From an uncultured Aquimarina sp. (GTDB lineage Bacteria; Bacteroidota; Bacteroidia; Flavobacteriales; Flavobacteriaceae): a DNA stretch of 64,000 nt. The notes below the pieces were generated by a model. It was given only the letters and a program-made list of their open reading frames with translations. It was not told the DNA's origin and searched no databases. The position numbers and the translations under genes are program-made. Positions 52,178-61,561 of this stretch are shown piece by piece. Location: contig CANLMN010000011.1 of assembly GCA_947492105.1 (NCBI GenBank), positions 1-64,000 of the forward strand, read 5' to 3'. Every line of letters starts with the position of its first letter. The first letter of the stretch is position 1.

Positions 52178-53467
52178 CTAATAATGGCACTTTCCACACT
52201 CTAAACCACCCATCTGCGCTGCTGTTAACTTATCAACACCGTATTTCTTGGATAGTTGTTCGTGAATCTTTTCATAATATTCGTTTCCTTCAACCTTAAC
52301 ATTAGTTTCTCGATGACAATTAATACACCATCCCATTGTCAGTGGTGCATTTTGATACATAATTTCCATCTCCTCTACTGGTCCATGACATTTTTGACAT
52401 GCTATACCAGCTACCGAAACATGCTGCGAGTGATTAAAATATGCAAAATCAGGAAGGTTATGAATTCGCACCCATTTAACTGGCTCCGTTTTACCATTGT
52501 ACCCCTGTGTTGTTATATCCCAACCTACAGCTTTATATAATTTTGCAATTTCACCGTCATAAAACTCTTTTGAGTATTCATCCGTAACCTCACCATTATA
52601 CTCCTGGATACTCTTATGACAATTCATACACACATTCAAAGAAGGAATCCCTGAAGTCTTAGAAACTCTAGCAGAAGAGTGACAGTACTTACATTCTATC
52701 TTATTTGCACCTGCATGTATCTTGTGTGAGAAATGGATTGGTTGCACAGGCATGTACCCTTGATCAACTCCTACTTGCATTAGATATCCATAGACAAAAT
52801 ACCCACTAGACAACAGTAAGAATATTGCAGTAACCAATACCAAAAATTGATTTTGTACAAAAGCTTTCCATATTGGAGTTGTCTTATCTTCCGTGTCTAC
52901 CTGAATTCCGTTCGCTTCAGCAAATTTTCTTAAGGTATTATTTACCAAATACAGAATCACCACTAGCATAAAGAAGACTAAGGCTAATGCTCCTAAAATG
53001 ATATTGTTTGAAACTCCAGAACCACTAGCTTCACCACCAACTGGAGCAACACCTCCCGGCTTATCAGCTGGAGCCTCCTTTTTTGGCTCCATAACATATG
53101 CTAATATATTATCAATGTCTCCATTACTCAATTGCGGAAAGGAGTTCATCGCAGTTTTGTTATACTCTTCATAAATAGCCACTGCCTCAGGATCACCAGA
53201 AGCAACCATAGCAGCACTATTCTTTATCCATGAATACAACCACTCCGTACTATGACGATCTGTAACACCAAAAAGTGCCGGACCAGTCATTTTCTTGTAA
53301 CGCTTATGACATGATGCACACAATGAATTAAACAACTCCTTACCCTTTGCCGGATCGGCAGCCGGTGCAGCTTCTTGGGCCTTCAAGGGCATTGAAAACA
53401 AAAAAAGAAAAGCAATTCCAAAAAGGAGAATTCTTGAAATTGAATTACGGTGTATCACCTTTTCCAT
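52178..53467 (-). CDS. actA: Alternative complex III multihaem cytochrome c subunit ActA
   Basis: This 429-residue protein has a signal peptide ending LKAQE and a first mono-haem cytochrome c domain (CASCHK at 50-54, Met ligand in TAMNSFPQLS). Two helices (about residues 155-175 and 208-230) follow, then a multihaem region with five more CxxCH motifs: CKYCH, CMNCH, CQKCH, CINCH and CGKCH (at the very C-terminus). Six haem sites in all are seen here. It is the first gene of the cluster and would pass electrons from quinol toward ActE and the oxidase. Confidence 0.93.
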   Translation of the reverse strand: MEKVIHRNSISRILLFGIAFLFLFSMPLKAQEAAPAADPAKGKELFNSLCASCHKRYKKMTGPALFGVTDRHSTEWLYSWIKNSAAMVASGDPEAVAIYEEYNKTAMNSFPQLSNGDIDNILAYVMEPKKEAPADKPGGVAPVGGEASGSGVSNNIILGALALVFFMLVVILYLVNNTLRKFAEANGIQVDTEDKTTPIWKAFVQNQFLVLVTAIFLLLSSGYFVYGYLMQVGVDQGYMPVQPIHFSHKIHAGANKIECKYCHSSARVSKTSGIPSLNVCMNCHKSIQEYNGEVTDEYSKEFYDGEIAKLYKAVGWDITTQGYNGKTEPVKWVRIHNLPDFAYFNHSQHVSVAGIACQKCHGPVEEMEIMYQNAPLTMGWCINCHRETNVKVEGNEYYEKIHEQLSKKYGVDKLTAAQMGGLECGKCHY

Positions 53468-53559
53468 ATTATAAGTAGAATTATCGTCAAAATTTTTGGC
53501 ATGGTTTTTTCTTTATTACTACAATTTGCTGTAGCAAATCCATGCTTTTAATCCGAGAG

Positions 53560-53567
53560 CAAAAGTA
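53560..53567 (-). promoter_or_regulatory. Candidate -7 box for the actA cluster (TACTTTTG)
   Basis: A TAnnTTTG match on the minus strand lies 92 nt before the actA ATG, with a TTTTC (not TTG) at about the -33 position. It would give a leader of about 85 nt for the whole ACIII-oxidase unit. Confidence 0.45.
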
Positions 53568-53665
53568 CTACTTAAAGTCGATTTTGAAAATGTTACCGAA
53601 CCGTTAATTACTAATTTATATTAGTTCTAAATAAAAAAATAATCGAAACCTACGCTTTAAAATTT

Positions 53666-53673
53666 TACTTTTG
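53666..53673 (+). promoter_or_regulatory. Candidate -7 box for the SPOR gene (TACTTTTG)
   Basis: A TAnnTTTG match lies 18 nt before the ATG at 53692. It faces away from the actA box about 100 bp to the left, making a divergent pair. No -33 TTG was found. Confidence 0.45.
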
Positions 53674-53691
53674 TAATCAAATACATATTTC

Positions 53692-54093
53692 ATGAAAAAA
53701 TTAGGTGCACTTTCCATCAAAATACTTTTAACTGCTTTCTTTTTATACAGCCCAAAAAGTATCGCTCAAGGAGTTGTCTCTACAAGCACTCCGCCCGAAA
53801 AGGCTACAGTAACCGTACATCAAGACTCCCGAATTAAAGAAGCCCTAGCCATTAAATCTAAAATGAATTTTGACGACAATTTCAAAATTCAACTTTACTA
53901 TGGCAACCTATCTGGAGCTAATAATGTTATTGGAAAATTCAGAAAAGACTTCTCTGAATACCCTTCTAGCATTGAATATGAAACACCAAATCACAAAGTT
54001 TGGGTTGGCAACTTCAGAAATCGGATCGCCGCGGATCGTGCACTGATTAAAATTCAGCAGAAATTCTCTAATGCATTTGTTTTTAAACCTTAA
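53692..54093 (+). CDS. SPOR domain-containing secreted protein
   Basis: This 133-residue protein has a signal peptide ending SIAQG. The C-terminal 70 residues match the SPOR domain that binds denuded peptidoglycan strands: FKIQLYYGNLSGANNVIGKF, then KVWVGNFRNRIAADRALIKIQQKF and the closing NAFVFKP. The central basic/Ser linker is short. Such proteins gather at division sites or the cell wall. It is divergent from actA and stands alone. Confidence 0.85.
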   Translation: MKKLGALSIKILLTAFFLYSPKSIAQGVVSTSTPPEKATVTVHQDSRIKEALAIKSKMNFDDNFKIQLYYGNLSGANNVIGKFRKDFSEYPSSIEYETPNHKVWVGNFRNRIAADRALIKIQQKFSNAFVFKP

Positions 54094-54312
54094 AAAAAGT
54101 CAGAAAACACCAATCAAAATCCATCATTATTTAGTCCTTAACCCCCACTTTAAAGACTAAAAACATCTCATACAAAAGTACCCACATCTTTCTAGTCAAG
54201 CATTGCTGTTCAAAAAAAATCACAGCAACCTTCAAATGACAAGCTACATTTTACGCAAAAAAACTCACCCAACAACCTTTGCCTAGCAATAACCCCCACA
54301 CAACAAAGACTT

Positions 54313-54468
54313 ATACCAATTAAAAATAATTATAGGCTAATAATTAACTTCTTTTTCTACTATTTTTTTGCCAGACAATTAATACGTAGCCACGCCTATG
54401 CTTAAATTCTATAACTCAAACTAGCAAAAAATAGTTCAAAGTATTTTGACTTACATTCTAATTGATAG
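54313..54468 (+). repeat. Palindromic intergenic repeat, group B, copy B4
   Basis: It begins ATACCAATTAAAAATAATTATAG and has CTTTTTCTACTATTTTTTTGCC, a centre CGTAGCCACGCCTATGCTT, CAAACTAGCAAAAAATAG and an end ATTCTAATTGATAG. It lies in the gene-free stretch after the SPOR gene. Confidence 0.75.
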
Positions 54469-55035
54469 AATTAGGCGACACAATCACTCAAGAATTTCAT
54501 CATTTTTATCACCAGTCCCAAAAAAATGACACACATCTTCACCACCCCTTCTTATTTATAGTCACTCTCTCCTCTTATCCATACACCCCCTACCAAGAAT
54601 CTAACAAACAAAAGATCAAAAATCCAGAAAATGACTCCATTTAATCATAGAATTATTTCTTGACTTATATTAAACCAACTCCCTAGCCCATATCTCAATT
54701 TGACCCCTTACTAGAGTAACACCATCTTTCGTCTAAAACAACTCTCCTCTATAATCTCGTAAAAACAAAACTACACCTAAATACCATCTCAAGTCTTGGA
54801 TTTTTCCAAAATGACAAGATGAATCCGGTTTCGGCATACGATTTTTTTATGCCTTAGATTCTGTAATCCAGAAGTATTACTACGTTATTAGATTACCCAC
54901 AAGCACAAAGCCCTATCAACACCCTTATATTTGATTGGAGTCACCACCAATTGGCGCTCCTAGATCGAGTGAGAGCCATTCTTATTTGAAAGATTTACAT
55001 TATTTAAATTTCAGGATAACTCAAAAATAAACTGC
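54469..55035. other. Gene-free segment between repeat copies
   Basis: This 567 bp has no accepted gene. It contains an ATACCATCTC motif at 54781 and a weak imperfect inverted repeat around GGAGTCACC...GGCGCTCC at about 54938-54961. It may be remains of further degraded repeat copies. The 219 bp between the SPOR gene end (54094) and copy B4 are equally featureless. Confidence 0.35.
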
Positions 55036-55074
55036 TAATTTTCTTTTTTATCCCACTCAAACAACAAATGGTAT
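55036..55074 (+). repeat. Group A repeat remnant, copy A4
   Basis: Only the right arm end is recognisable: TAATTTTCTTTTTT and CAAACAACAAATGGTAT, as in copies A2 and A3. The left arm is absent or degraded. Confidence 0.55.
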
Positions 55075-55159
55075 CAAACCAAAACACCAGCATCATCTGA
55101 TATTCGATATCCTTCTACTCTTACCACTATCATGAATAAAGACCTCTACTCAAAACATA

Positions 55160-55300
55160 CAGACCAATAACTAACTTCTTTTTCTACTGTTTTTACCAGA
55201 AAATCAAACCATAACCAAGCCTATGCGTAAATTTTATAGATTCAAACTAACAAAAAATAGCTCAAACTATTTCAGTCCACTATTGCGTTTTAACTGATAC
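55160..55300 (+). repeat. Palindromic intergenic repeat, group B, copy B5
   Basis: It carries CTTCTTTTTCTACTGTTTTTACC, a centre ACCATAACCAAGCCTATGCG, TTTTATAGATTCAAACTA and ends GTTTTAACTGATA. The left terminus lacks the ATACCATTT part and is truncated or diverged. It ends just before the infB terminator. Confidence 0.68.
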
Positions 55301-55318
55301 ACATCAAATCAACACAAA

Positions 55319-55353
55319 GCAAAAAAAAAGCCCAAATCTTTCGATTGGGCTTT
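55319..55353 (-). terminator. Intrinsic terminator of infB
   Basis: On the minus strand AAAGCCCAATC, a GAAA tetraloop, and GATTTGGGCTTT form a stem with one bulge, followed by a run of nine T. It lies 30 nt after the infB stop. Confidence 0.9.
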
Positions 55354-55382
55354 ATATAGTATTAATTCTGCGTATCTCTAAG

Positions 55383-58187
55383 CTACAATTTTTTCTTCAC
55401 TGCTACTTCTTGATACGCTTCTATGACATCTCCTATTTTGACATCATTGTAGTTCTTTATCTGAATACCACAATCATATCCTTTGGACACTTCTTTTACA
55501 TCGTCTTTGAAACGTTTCAGCGAAGCAAATTCTCCAGTATACACCACGACACCTTCACGTATAATTCGAATACCTGAATTACGATAAAGTTTACCATCGG
55601 TCACCATACAACCTGCAATTGTTCCAACTTTAGATATCTTGAAGGTTTCTCTGATCTCAGCATTACCCGTGATCTCTTCTTTCATAACTGGCGACAACAT
55701 ACCTTCCATCGCATCCTTCAGATCATTGATCGCATCATAGATAATAGAATAATTACGGATATCGATTTCTTCTTTATCTGCTACCTGTCTAGCATTACCT
55801 GTAGGTCTTACATTAAACCCAATAATAATTGCATCTGATGCGGAAGCCAATAACACATCACTCTCTGTGATTGCACCTACTGCTTTGTGTATAATATTAA
55901 CATGAATCTCTTCTGTCGATAATTTCTGGAACGAATCCGTCAACGCCTCTACCGAACCATCCACATCCCCTTTAAGGATAATATTAAGCTCTTTGAAATC
56001 TCCGAGTGCAATACGACGTCCAATCTCATCCAACGTAATATGACGTTGTGTTCTTACAGATTGTTCTCTGTGCAACTGCGCACGCTTACCTGCTATATCT
56101 TTTGCTTCTCGCTCATCTTCTAAGACATTAAATTTATCACCAGCTTGTGGCGCACCATCTAATCCCAACACAGACACTGGCGTAGAAGGCCCTGCAGCCT
56201 TTATACTTTTGCCACGCTCATCTTGCATTGCTTTAACCTTTCCACTATGCTTACCTGCCAACAAGTAATCTCCAATACTAAGAGTACCTGCTTGTACCAT
56301 AATCGTAGACACATATCCACGTCCTTTATCCAAAAACGCTTCTACCACTGTACCCGAAGCTAATTTCTTTGGATTTGCCTTGAGCTCCAGAATTTCAGCC
56401 TCCAACAATACTTTTTCTAAAAGTTCTTTGACACCGTGACCAGTCTTTGCAGAAATATCATGAGATTGTATACTACCTCCCCAATCTTCTACCAATAAAT
56501 TCATTGCAGCAAGCTTCTCTTTTATCTTTTCAGGATTTGCTCCCTGTGTATCAATTTTATTTATAGCAAATACTATAGGTACGTTTGCTGCTTGGGCATG
56601 ACTAATTGCTTCTTTTGTTTGCGGCATGACATCATCATCTGCTGCTATCACGATTATAGCTAAATCGGTTACCTGAGCACCACGAGCACGCATCGCTGTA
56701 AAAGCTTCGTGACCTGGCGTATCCAAAAAGGCAATTTTCTGCCCATTATCCAACTGCACTCCGTACGCACCAATATGCTGCGTTATTCCTCCACTCTCAC
56801 CTGCAATTACATTCTCCTTACGGATATAATCCAATAAAGATGTTTTTCCATGATCGACATGTCCCATTACTGTAACGATAGGAGCTCTATCAACAAGATC
56901 TTCTACATTATCAGGAATTTCTTCAATTGCTTCTTCTATATCAGAAGTAACAAAGTTCACTTCGTACCCAAACTCATCCGCCACAATAGACAATGTCTCG
57001 GCATCTAAACGCTGGTTCATTGTCACCATGATCCCAAGGGACATACAAGCAGAGATCACATTGGTTGTCGCTACATCCATCATTGTTGCCACTTCAGAAA
57101 CTGTAACAAACTCTGTTACCTGCAATACTTTGCTTTCTTGTTCCTGTAATGCAGCGTCATCTTCAGTTTTCTGACGGTGCTGATCTCTTTTATCTCTACG
57201 ATATTTGGAAGATTTAGATTTTGAAGATTTACCTTGTAATTTCTCCAAGGTTTCTCTTACTTGTTTCTGTACTTCTTCTTCACTTGGCTCTGCTTTTACT
57301 ATAGGCGCTCTTCTACCTTTTCCAGCTCCACCTCTATTTTTGTTAAAATTACCTCCACTTCGATTATTATTCCCGGAGGCATTTCCAGAACCACTTGTTT
57401 CTTTACTTATTCTGCGACGACGTTTTTTCTTAGCATCATCACCTCCAGAAGACTTATCTTCTTTCTTTTTGGCAGGTTTGGCAAATTTGGACAAATCAAT
57501 TTTTTGACCTGTAAAATTTGGCCCATCCAATTTTTTATACTGTGTCTCTACCACTTCTGGCGTCGTATCTTCTCCTTCTGCTTGCGCAGGAGTAGCTTTA
57601 GCCTCTACAGCTGGTTTTTCCTTTTTTACTGGAGCAGCTTTTTTCACCTCAAGATCGATTGCCCTAGTTACTTTGACAATTGCTTTCTTCTGCGGGCGAT
57701 TAGAAATCACTTCTGGTTTTTTAGGCTCTTCCACTTTTTTGACCTCTGGAGTTTTTACCGGAGGAGAAGGCGGTGGTGCAGGAACATCTACAGGAGCTTT
57801 TTCTTTTACCGGCTCTTCTTTCTCGACTGTCTTTTTCTCAAGATCAATCTTTCCTACCTTCTTGGGACCATCCAAACGAGCTTTGGCTTTGATGACTTCC
57901 CGAGCAGTAGCGCGCTTACGCTTCTCCTCTTGCTCCGTCTCTAACCGAACGCGCATTGCTTCTTTTTCCTTACGTTTTTCTTCACCAACTTCTTTGGAAG
58001 CAACTTTTTTGCTTTTGTCCGTCTGAAATTGATCTGTAAGAAGTTGATAGATCTCTGGAGAGATTTTCGCAGTAGGACGCGCCTCTATCTCGTGTCCTTT
58101 GGAACTTAAAAAGTCCACAGCACGATCTAGCGAGATATTGAATTCGCGTAATACTTTGTTTAATCTCATTGTTCTTGCTTCAGCCAT
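55383..58187 (-). CDS. infB: Translation initiation factor IF-2
   Basis: This 934-residue GTPase delivers initiator tRNA to the 30S subunit. It has an N-terminal IF2_N-type start ([25 protein letters not shown]), a long Lys/Glu/Pro-rich linker (about residues 60-350) and a second IF2_N region. The GTPase domain has G1 [13 protein letters not shown]3 DTPGHEAF and G4 NKID. Domains II-IV end at [17 protein letters not shown]. The region 58188-58437 separates it from nusA and holds its own promoter-like box, so it may be expressed both with and apart from nusA. Confidence 0.97.
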   Translation of the reverse strand: MAEARTMRLNKVLREFNISLDRAVDFLSSKGHEIEARPTAKISPEIYQLLTDQFQTDKSKKVASKEVGEEKRKEKEAMRVRLETEQEEKRKRATAREVIKAKARLDGPKKVGKIDLEKKTVEKEEPVKEKAPVDVPAPPPSPPVKTPEVKKVEEPKKPEVISNRPQKKAIVKVTRAIDLEVKKAAPVKKEKPAVEAKATPAQAEGEDTTPEVVETQYKKLDGPNFTGQKIDLSKFAKPAKKKEDKSSGGDDAKKKRRRRISKETSGSGNASGNNNRSGGNFNKNRGGAGKGRRAPIVKAEPSEEEVQKQVRETLEKLQGKSSKSKSSKYRRDKRDQHRQKTEDDAALQEQESKVLQVTEFVTVSEVATMMDVATTNVISACMSLGIMVTMNQRLDAETLSIVADEFGYEVNFVTSDIEEAIEEIPDNVEDLVDRAPIVTVMGHVDHGKTSLLDYIRKENVIAGESGGITQHIGAYGVQLDNGQKIAFLDTPGHEAFTAMRARGAQVTDLAIIVIAADDDVMPQTKEAISHAQAANVPIVFAINKIDTQGANPEKIKEKLAAMNLLVEDWGGSIQSHDISAKTGHGVKELLEKVLLEAEILELKANPKKLASGTVVEAFLDKGRGYVSTIMVQAGTLSIGDYLLAGKHSGKVKAMQDERGKSIKAAGPSTPVSVLGLDGAPQAGDKFNVLEDEREAKDIAGKRAQLHREQSVRTQRHITLDEIGRRIALGDFKELNIILKGDVDGSVEALTDSFQKLSTEEIHVNIIHKAVGAITESDVLLASASDAIIIGFNVRPTGNARQVADKEEIDIRNYSIIYDAINDLKDAMEGMLSPVMKEEITGNAEIRETFKISKVGTIAGCMVTDGKLYRNSGIRIIREGVVVYTGEFASLKRFKDDVKEVSKGYDCGIQIKNYNDVKIGDVIEAYQEVAVKKKL

Positions 58188-58217
58188 AAACGCCTCTAAA
58201 TAATTCTAAATTTTGCT

Positions 58218-58225
58218 CAAATATA
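58218..58225 (-). promoter_or_regulatory. Candidate internal promoter for infB (TATATTTG)
   Basis: A TAnnTTTG match on the minus strand lies 30 nt before the infB ATG, inside the 250-bp nusA-infB gap. A -33 TTG is not apparent. Confidence 0.42.
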
Positions 58226-58437
58226 ATTCAAATGCGATAATTAACCTGCTTTATGCCTTGGAAAATCTTTTATAAAACCCAATTACACCAAATAAGTCAC
58301 TCCGCTGCACTTTTTAAAACACTTTGCAACCTCGCTTCTAAAATAAAAACAAAGGTATAACAAATCTTAATAAGCACTATATTTCTTTCTTATCAAAAAC
58401 TCCTTAAAAAGCTCTCAATCTTTAATTAACACCAAAC

Positions 58438-59670
58438 TTAATCCTCAAATTCGGATCTTAATATTCTCATAACCTCACTAATAGTCTCTTCTTCCAGATC
58501 GGTTCTTTTTACCAAATCAACCACATCATGCTCAATAATACTTTTTGCTGTATCTAATCCAATCTTAGCAAACTCTTCAATAATCCAAGAGTCTATTTCA
58601 TCAGAAAATTCAGCCAATTCCACATCTTCTTCTACTCCTTCTCTGAATACATCGATCTCATAACCTGTCAAATGTCCTGCTAGTCGAATATTATGCCCCC
58701 CTCTACCTATCGCTTTAGACACTTCTTCTGGCTTCAGCATAACCTCTGCCCTTTTTGTCTCTTCATTCAACTTAATAGAGGTAACTTTTGCTGGACTCAA
58801 AGCCCTAGTAATAAACAATTGCTGGTTATTTGTATAGTTTATTACATCAATATTTTCATTCCCTAACTCGCGTACGATACCATGGATTCTAGACCCTTTC
58901 ATTCCCACACAAGCTCCTACTGGATCAATTCTATCATCATAAGAATCTACAGCTACCTTAGCTTTTTCTCCTGGAACACGCACCACTTTCTTGACTGTGA
59001 TCAACCCATCAAATACTTCTGGTATTTCTGATTCAAACAATTTCTCCAAAAACAATGGAGAAGTTCTTGACATAATTATAGACGGCTTATTACCTTTGAG
59101 CTCTACACTCTCTATAACACCACGTACATTTTCTCCTTTTCTAAAAAAATCAGACGGAATCTGACGTTCTTTTGGCAAAATTACTTCATTTCCTTCATCA
59201 TCTAATAAAATAATCGCTCTATGACGAATATGATGCACCTCTGCCGTATATATCTCTCCTTCTAACTCTTTGAACTGCTTATATACATTTGTATTATCAT
59301 GCTCATGTATCTTAGAAATCAAATTTTGACGCAATGCCAAAATTGATCGTCTTCCTAATTGTATAAGCTTCACTTCTTCCGATACATCTTCTCCTACTTC
59401 AAAATCTGGCTCTATTTTTCGAGCCTCTGCTAGTGATATTTCCTGATTTTCATCTTCAACCTCTCCATCTGCAACAACGACACGGTTTCTCCAAATCTCC
59501 AAATCTCCTTTATCAGGATTGATAATAATATCAAAATTATCATCATCACCATATTTCTTTTTCAATGCATTCCTAAAGGTTTCCTCCAAGATCGCCATAA
59601 GGGTCACACGATCAATTAATTTGTCGTCTTTAAACTCTGAAAATGAATCTATGAGTGCGATATTTTCCAT
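58438..59670 (-). CDS. nusA: Transcription termination/antitermination factor NusA
   Basis: This 410-residue protein has a NusA_N domain (about residues 1-130), an S1 domain (LEGEIYTAEVHHIRHRAIIL), and two KH domains (CVGMKGSRIHGIVRELG and GRGGHNIRLAGHLTGYEI). It lacks the C-terminal acidic repeats of E. coli NusA, as is usual outside Gammaproteobacteria. It binds RNA polymerase and modulates pausing and termination. It follows rimP after 9 nt, the conserved bacterial order. Confidence 0.96.
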   Translation of the reverse strand: MENIALIDSFSEFKDDKLIDRVTLMAILEETFRNALKKKYGDDDNFDIIINPDKGDLEIWRNRVVVADGEVEDENQEISLAEARKIEPDFEVGEDVSEEVKLIQLGRRSILALRQNLISKIHEHDNTNVYKQFKELEGEIYTAEVHHIRHRAIILLDDEGNEVILPKERQIPSDFFRKGENVRGVIESVELKGNKPSIIMSRTSPLFLEKLFESEIPEVFDGLITVKKVVRVPGEKAKVAVDSYDDRIDPVGACVGMKGSRIHGIVRELGNENIDVINYTNNQQLFITRALSPAKVTSIKLNEETKRAEVMLKPEEVSKAIGRGGHNIRLAGHLTGYEIDVFREGVEEDVELAEFSDEIDSWIIEEFAKIGLDTAKSIIEHDVVDLVKRTDLEEETISEVMRILRSEFED

Positions 59671-59679
59671 AGTATCTCT

Positions 59680-60144
59680 TTAATTAAATGTTATCATCAC
59701 TATAGCCTCGGTGATATCATCATAGGCTATTTTTGCTTCTTTCTGTACTGTAACTTTTCCTTTACCAATGGGCTTAGGCTCTCTAGCCTTCCATTTTAGA
59801 AGAATTCCTTCTTCATCTACTTCCGTTAATTTTCCTTCAATTTTTTCATCTTTGGTTTTTACGGCTAAATTTCTTCCGATATTCTTTTTGTATTGCCTTC
59901 TATGCTGTATTCCTTCTGAAATACCTGCCGACAATACATCCAGAGAAAAATCCTCCTCTTCGCGATCTAGGTTATGCTCTATCGCTCGGCTAGTTGCAAT
60001 ACAATCATTTACGGTCACGCCATTATCTCCATCAATAATCACTACAATTTTATTCCCTGCCTGGATCGTAAAATCTATCAAAAAAAGCGATTCATTTTCA
60101 TGAAGTGCATTCTCCAATAATTCTCGCACTTTTTCTTTTATCAT
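59680..60144 (-). CDS. rimP: Ribosome maturation factor RimP
   Basis: This 154-residue protein has the RimP pattern: VRELLENALHENESLFLIDF, KIVVIIDGDNGVTVNDCIATSRAIEHNLDREEEDFSLDVLSAGI and a C-terminal SH3-like domain (GRNLAVKTKDEKIEGKLTEVD). It helps assemble the 30S subunit. It is the first gene of rimP-nusA-infB, and its leader holds a terminator-like hairpin. Confidence 0.95.
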   Translation of the reverse strand: MIKEKVRELLENALHENESLFLIDFTIQAGNKIVVIIDGDNGVTVNDCIATSRAIEHNLDREEEDFSLDVLSAGISEGIQHRRQYKKNIGRNLAVKTKDEKIEGKLTEVDEEGILLKWKAREPKPIGKGKVTVQKEAKIAYDDITEAIVMITFN

Positions 60145-60161
60145 ACTACTTAACTAGATAA

Positions 60162-60188
60162 AAAGAGGGGACTTTTCGCCCCCTCTTT
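60162..60188 (-). promoter_or_regulatory. Terminator-like hairpin in the rimP leader (candidate attenuator)
   Basis: On the minus strand AAAGAGGGGGC, a GAAAA loop, and GTCCCCTCTTT form about 11 pairs including one G-U, followed by TTTAT and, 17 nt from the hairpin base, the rimP ATG. It lies between the promoter-like box at 60214-60221 and the gene, so transcripts must pass it. No minus-strand gene upstream needs a terminator here: the next gene to the right is read the other way. Confidence 0.6.
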
Positions 60189-60213
60189 CTAATAAACTTA
60201 ATTTTTAACGCTG

Positions 60214-60221
60214 CAAATATA
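60214..60221 (-). promoter_or_regulatory. Candidate -7 box of the rimP-nusA-infB unit (TATATTTG)
   Basis: A TAnnTTTG match on the minus strand with a TTTC about 21 nt upstream (near-consensus -33). The predicted leader is about 60 nt and includes the hairpin. Confidence 0.5.
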
Positions 60222-60443
60222 AGGATAATTTCTCAGTATATTGAAACACTTCGACTTTTGAACCCCAAAGAATCCCAATTACCATCATAATTTGCGACTA
60301 AAAGCCTCTAAACATCACAAATAACAGTTTTATAGAAATAAATTATTATTCGTACCTTACCATATGCTTCAACGCATTGAAAATGTTGATATTCGTCACA
60401 ACAATGTCTATTGTATATGAATTTTTTTTAAAACCACCATAAA

Positions 60444-61280
60444 ATGAAACGTATTCTAGTCCCTACAGATTTTTCTGAGCATTCTATAAACGCCCTGAAA
60501 GTCGCCGCACAATTAGCCAAAAAATACCAAAGCGAGATCTACTTACTACACATCCTAGAATTCCCAGCTCATTCTATTGATCAAGTATCTGGCGGCACCT
60601 CTAATGTTGTTCCTGAAGTTATCTTTTTTATGAAAAGTGCACACAAACGTTTTGAAGAATTACTGGCTCAAGACTTTCTCAAAGGCCTCACTGTGCATGA
60701 AACCGTAAACTCCAACTTTGACAATGCCTATGCAGGTATCATAGAAAGTAGCAAGGAATGCAATGCAGAAATGATCATAATTGGCTCCCACGGATCTCAG
60801 GGAATAGAAGAACTACTTGTGGGCTCTAATACAGAAAAGGTAGTACGAAATTCTGACATTCCTGTAATGGTCATCAAACATGAACATGAAGTTTTTAGTG
60901 TTGATGACTTTGTGTACGCTACAGCGTTTAAAAATGAAGACATACCATCACTCAAGAAAGCTAACGCTTTTGCAAAAGAAATCGATGCCAAATTACATCT
61001 CCTATATATTAACACGCCGAATAATTTCATGACAGATGATGAGATCAAAAAAATGACCACCACTTTTATCACCAAAGCACAATTAGACAATTACGAAACA
61101 CACACCTATAATGATCGTTCTGTGGAGCGCGGCATTCTTAATTTTTCTAAAAACATAGGAGCTGGACTCATTGGAATTAGCACTCACGGACGCAAGGGGA
61201 TATCACACTTCTTTAATGGTAGTTTGAGCGAAGACTTAGTTAATCACGCACAACGCCCCGTTCTAACCTATAAAATATAA
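60444..61280 (+). CDS. Universal stress protein, tandem UspA domains
   Basis: This 278-residue protein has two UspA domains (about residues 1-147 and 150-278). The first opens MKRILVPTDFSEHSINALKVA and has the full nucleotide-binding pattern GSHGSQGIEELLVGSN (G-x2-G-x9-G-S). The second has STHGRKGISHFFNGS, in which the first Gly is Ser. A conserved PVMVIKHE ends the first domain and PVLTYKI the second. Cytoplasmic; the exact stress is unknown. The gene is alone, divergent from rimP. Confidence 0.92.
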   Translation: MKRILVPTDFSEHSINALKVAAQLAKKYQSEIYLLHILEFPAHSIDQVSGGTSNVVPEVIFFMKSAHKRFEELLAQDFLKGLTVHETVNSNFDNAYAGIIESSKECNAEMIIIGSHGSQGIEELLVGSNTEKVVRNSDIPVMVIKHEHEVFSVDDFVYATAFKNEDIPSLKKANAFAKEIDAKLHLLYINTPNNFMTDDEIKKMTTTFITKAQLDNYETHTYNDRSVERGILNFSKNIGAGLIGISTHGRKGISHFFNGSLSEDLVNHAQRPVLTYKI

Positions 61281-61313
61281 AAAAACAAACCACAGAATCC
61301 GCAACTATACATA

Positions 61314-61474
61314 ATATCATTTAAAAAGCAATTACAGGCTAATAATTCGGTTCTTTTTCTACTATTTTTTCGCTAAAAAATTAAACCGTAGCAAGGCTCT
61401 ACTGGAATTTTATAGCTCAAACTAGCGAAAAATAGTTCAATTATTTTAGCCGACAATTACATTTTAACTGGTAT
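61314..61474 (+). repeat. Palindromic intergenic repeat, group B, copy B6 (reference copy)
   Basis: It begins ATATCATTTAAAAAGCAATTAC and ends ACATTTTAACTGGTAT. Arm pairs include GGCTAATAATT with AATTATTTTAGCC and CTATTTTTTCGCTA with TAGCGAAAAATAG. The centre has ACCGTAGCAAGGCT. It follows the usp stop by 34 nt. Confidence 0.8.
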
Positions 61475-61520
61475 ATCAATAAAAAACGGACTCGCTTACT
61501 TGGACAACAAAATAATTCTC

Positions 61521-61560
61521 TAAAAAAAAAGATCCAAACTATCAAAGTTCGGATCTTTTT
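61521..61560 (-). terminator. Intrinsic terminator of tRNA-Gln
   Basis: On the minus strand AAAAAGATCCGAACTT and AGTTTGGATCTTTTT form a long stem starting one base after the tRNA 3' end, followed by a run of T. One mismatch (G/T region) is seen. Confidence 0.85.
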
Positions 61561-61561
61561 G

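Noticed and set aside
54462-54644. 60-codon frame in the gene-free stretch after the SPOR gene
   Set aside because: It starts inside repeat copy B4 and shows low-complexity translation.
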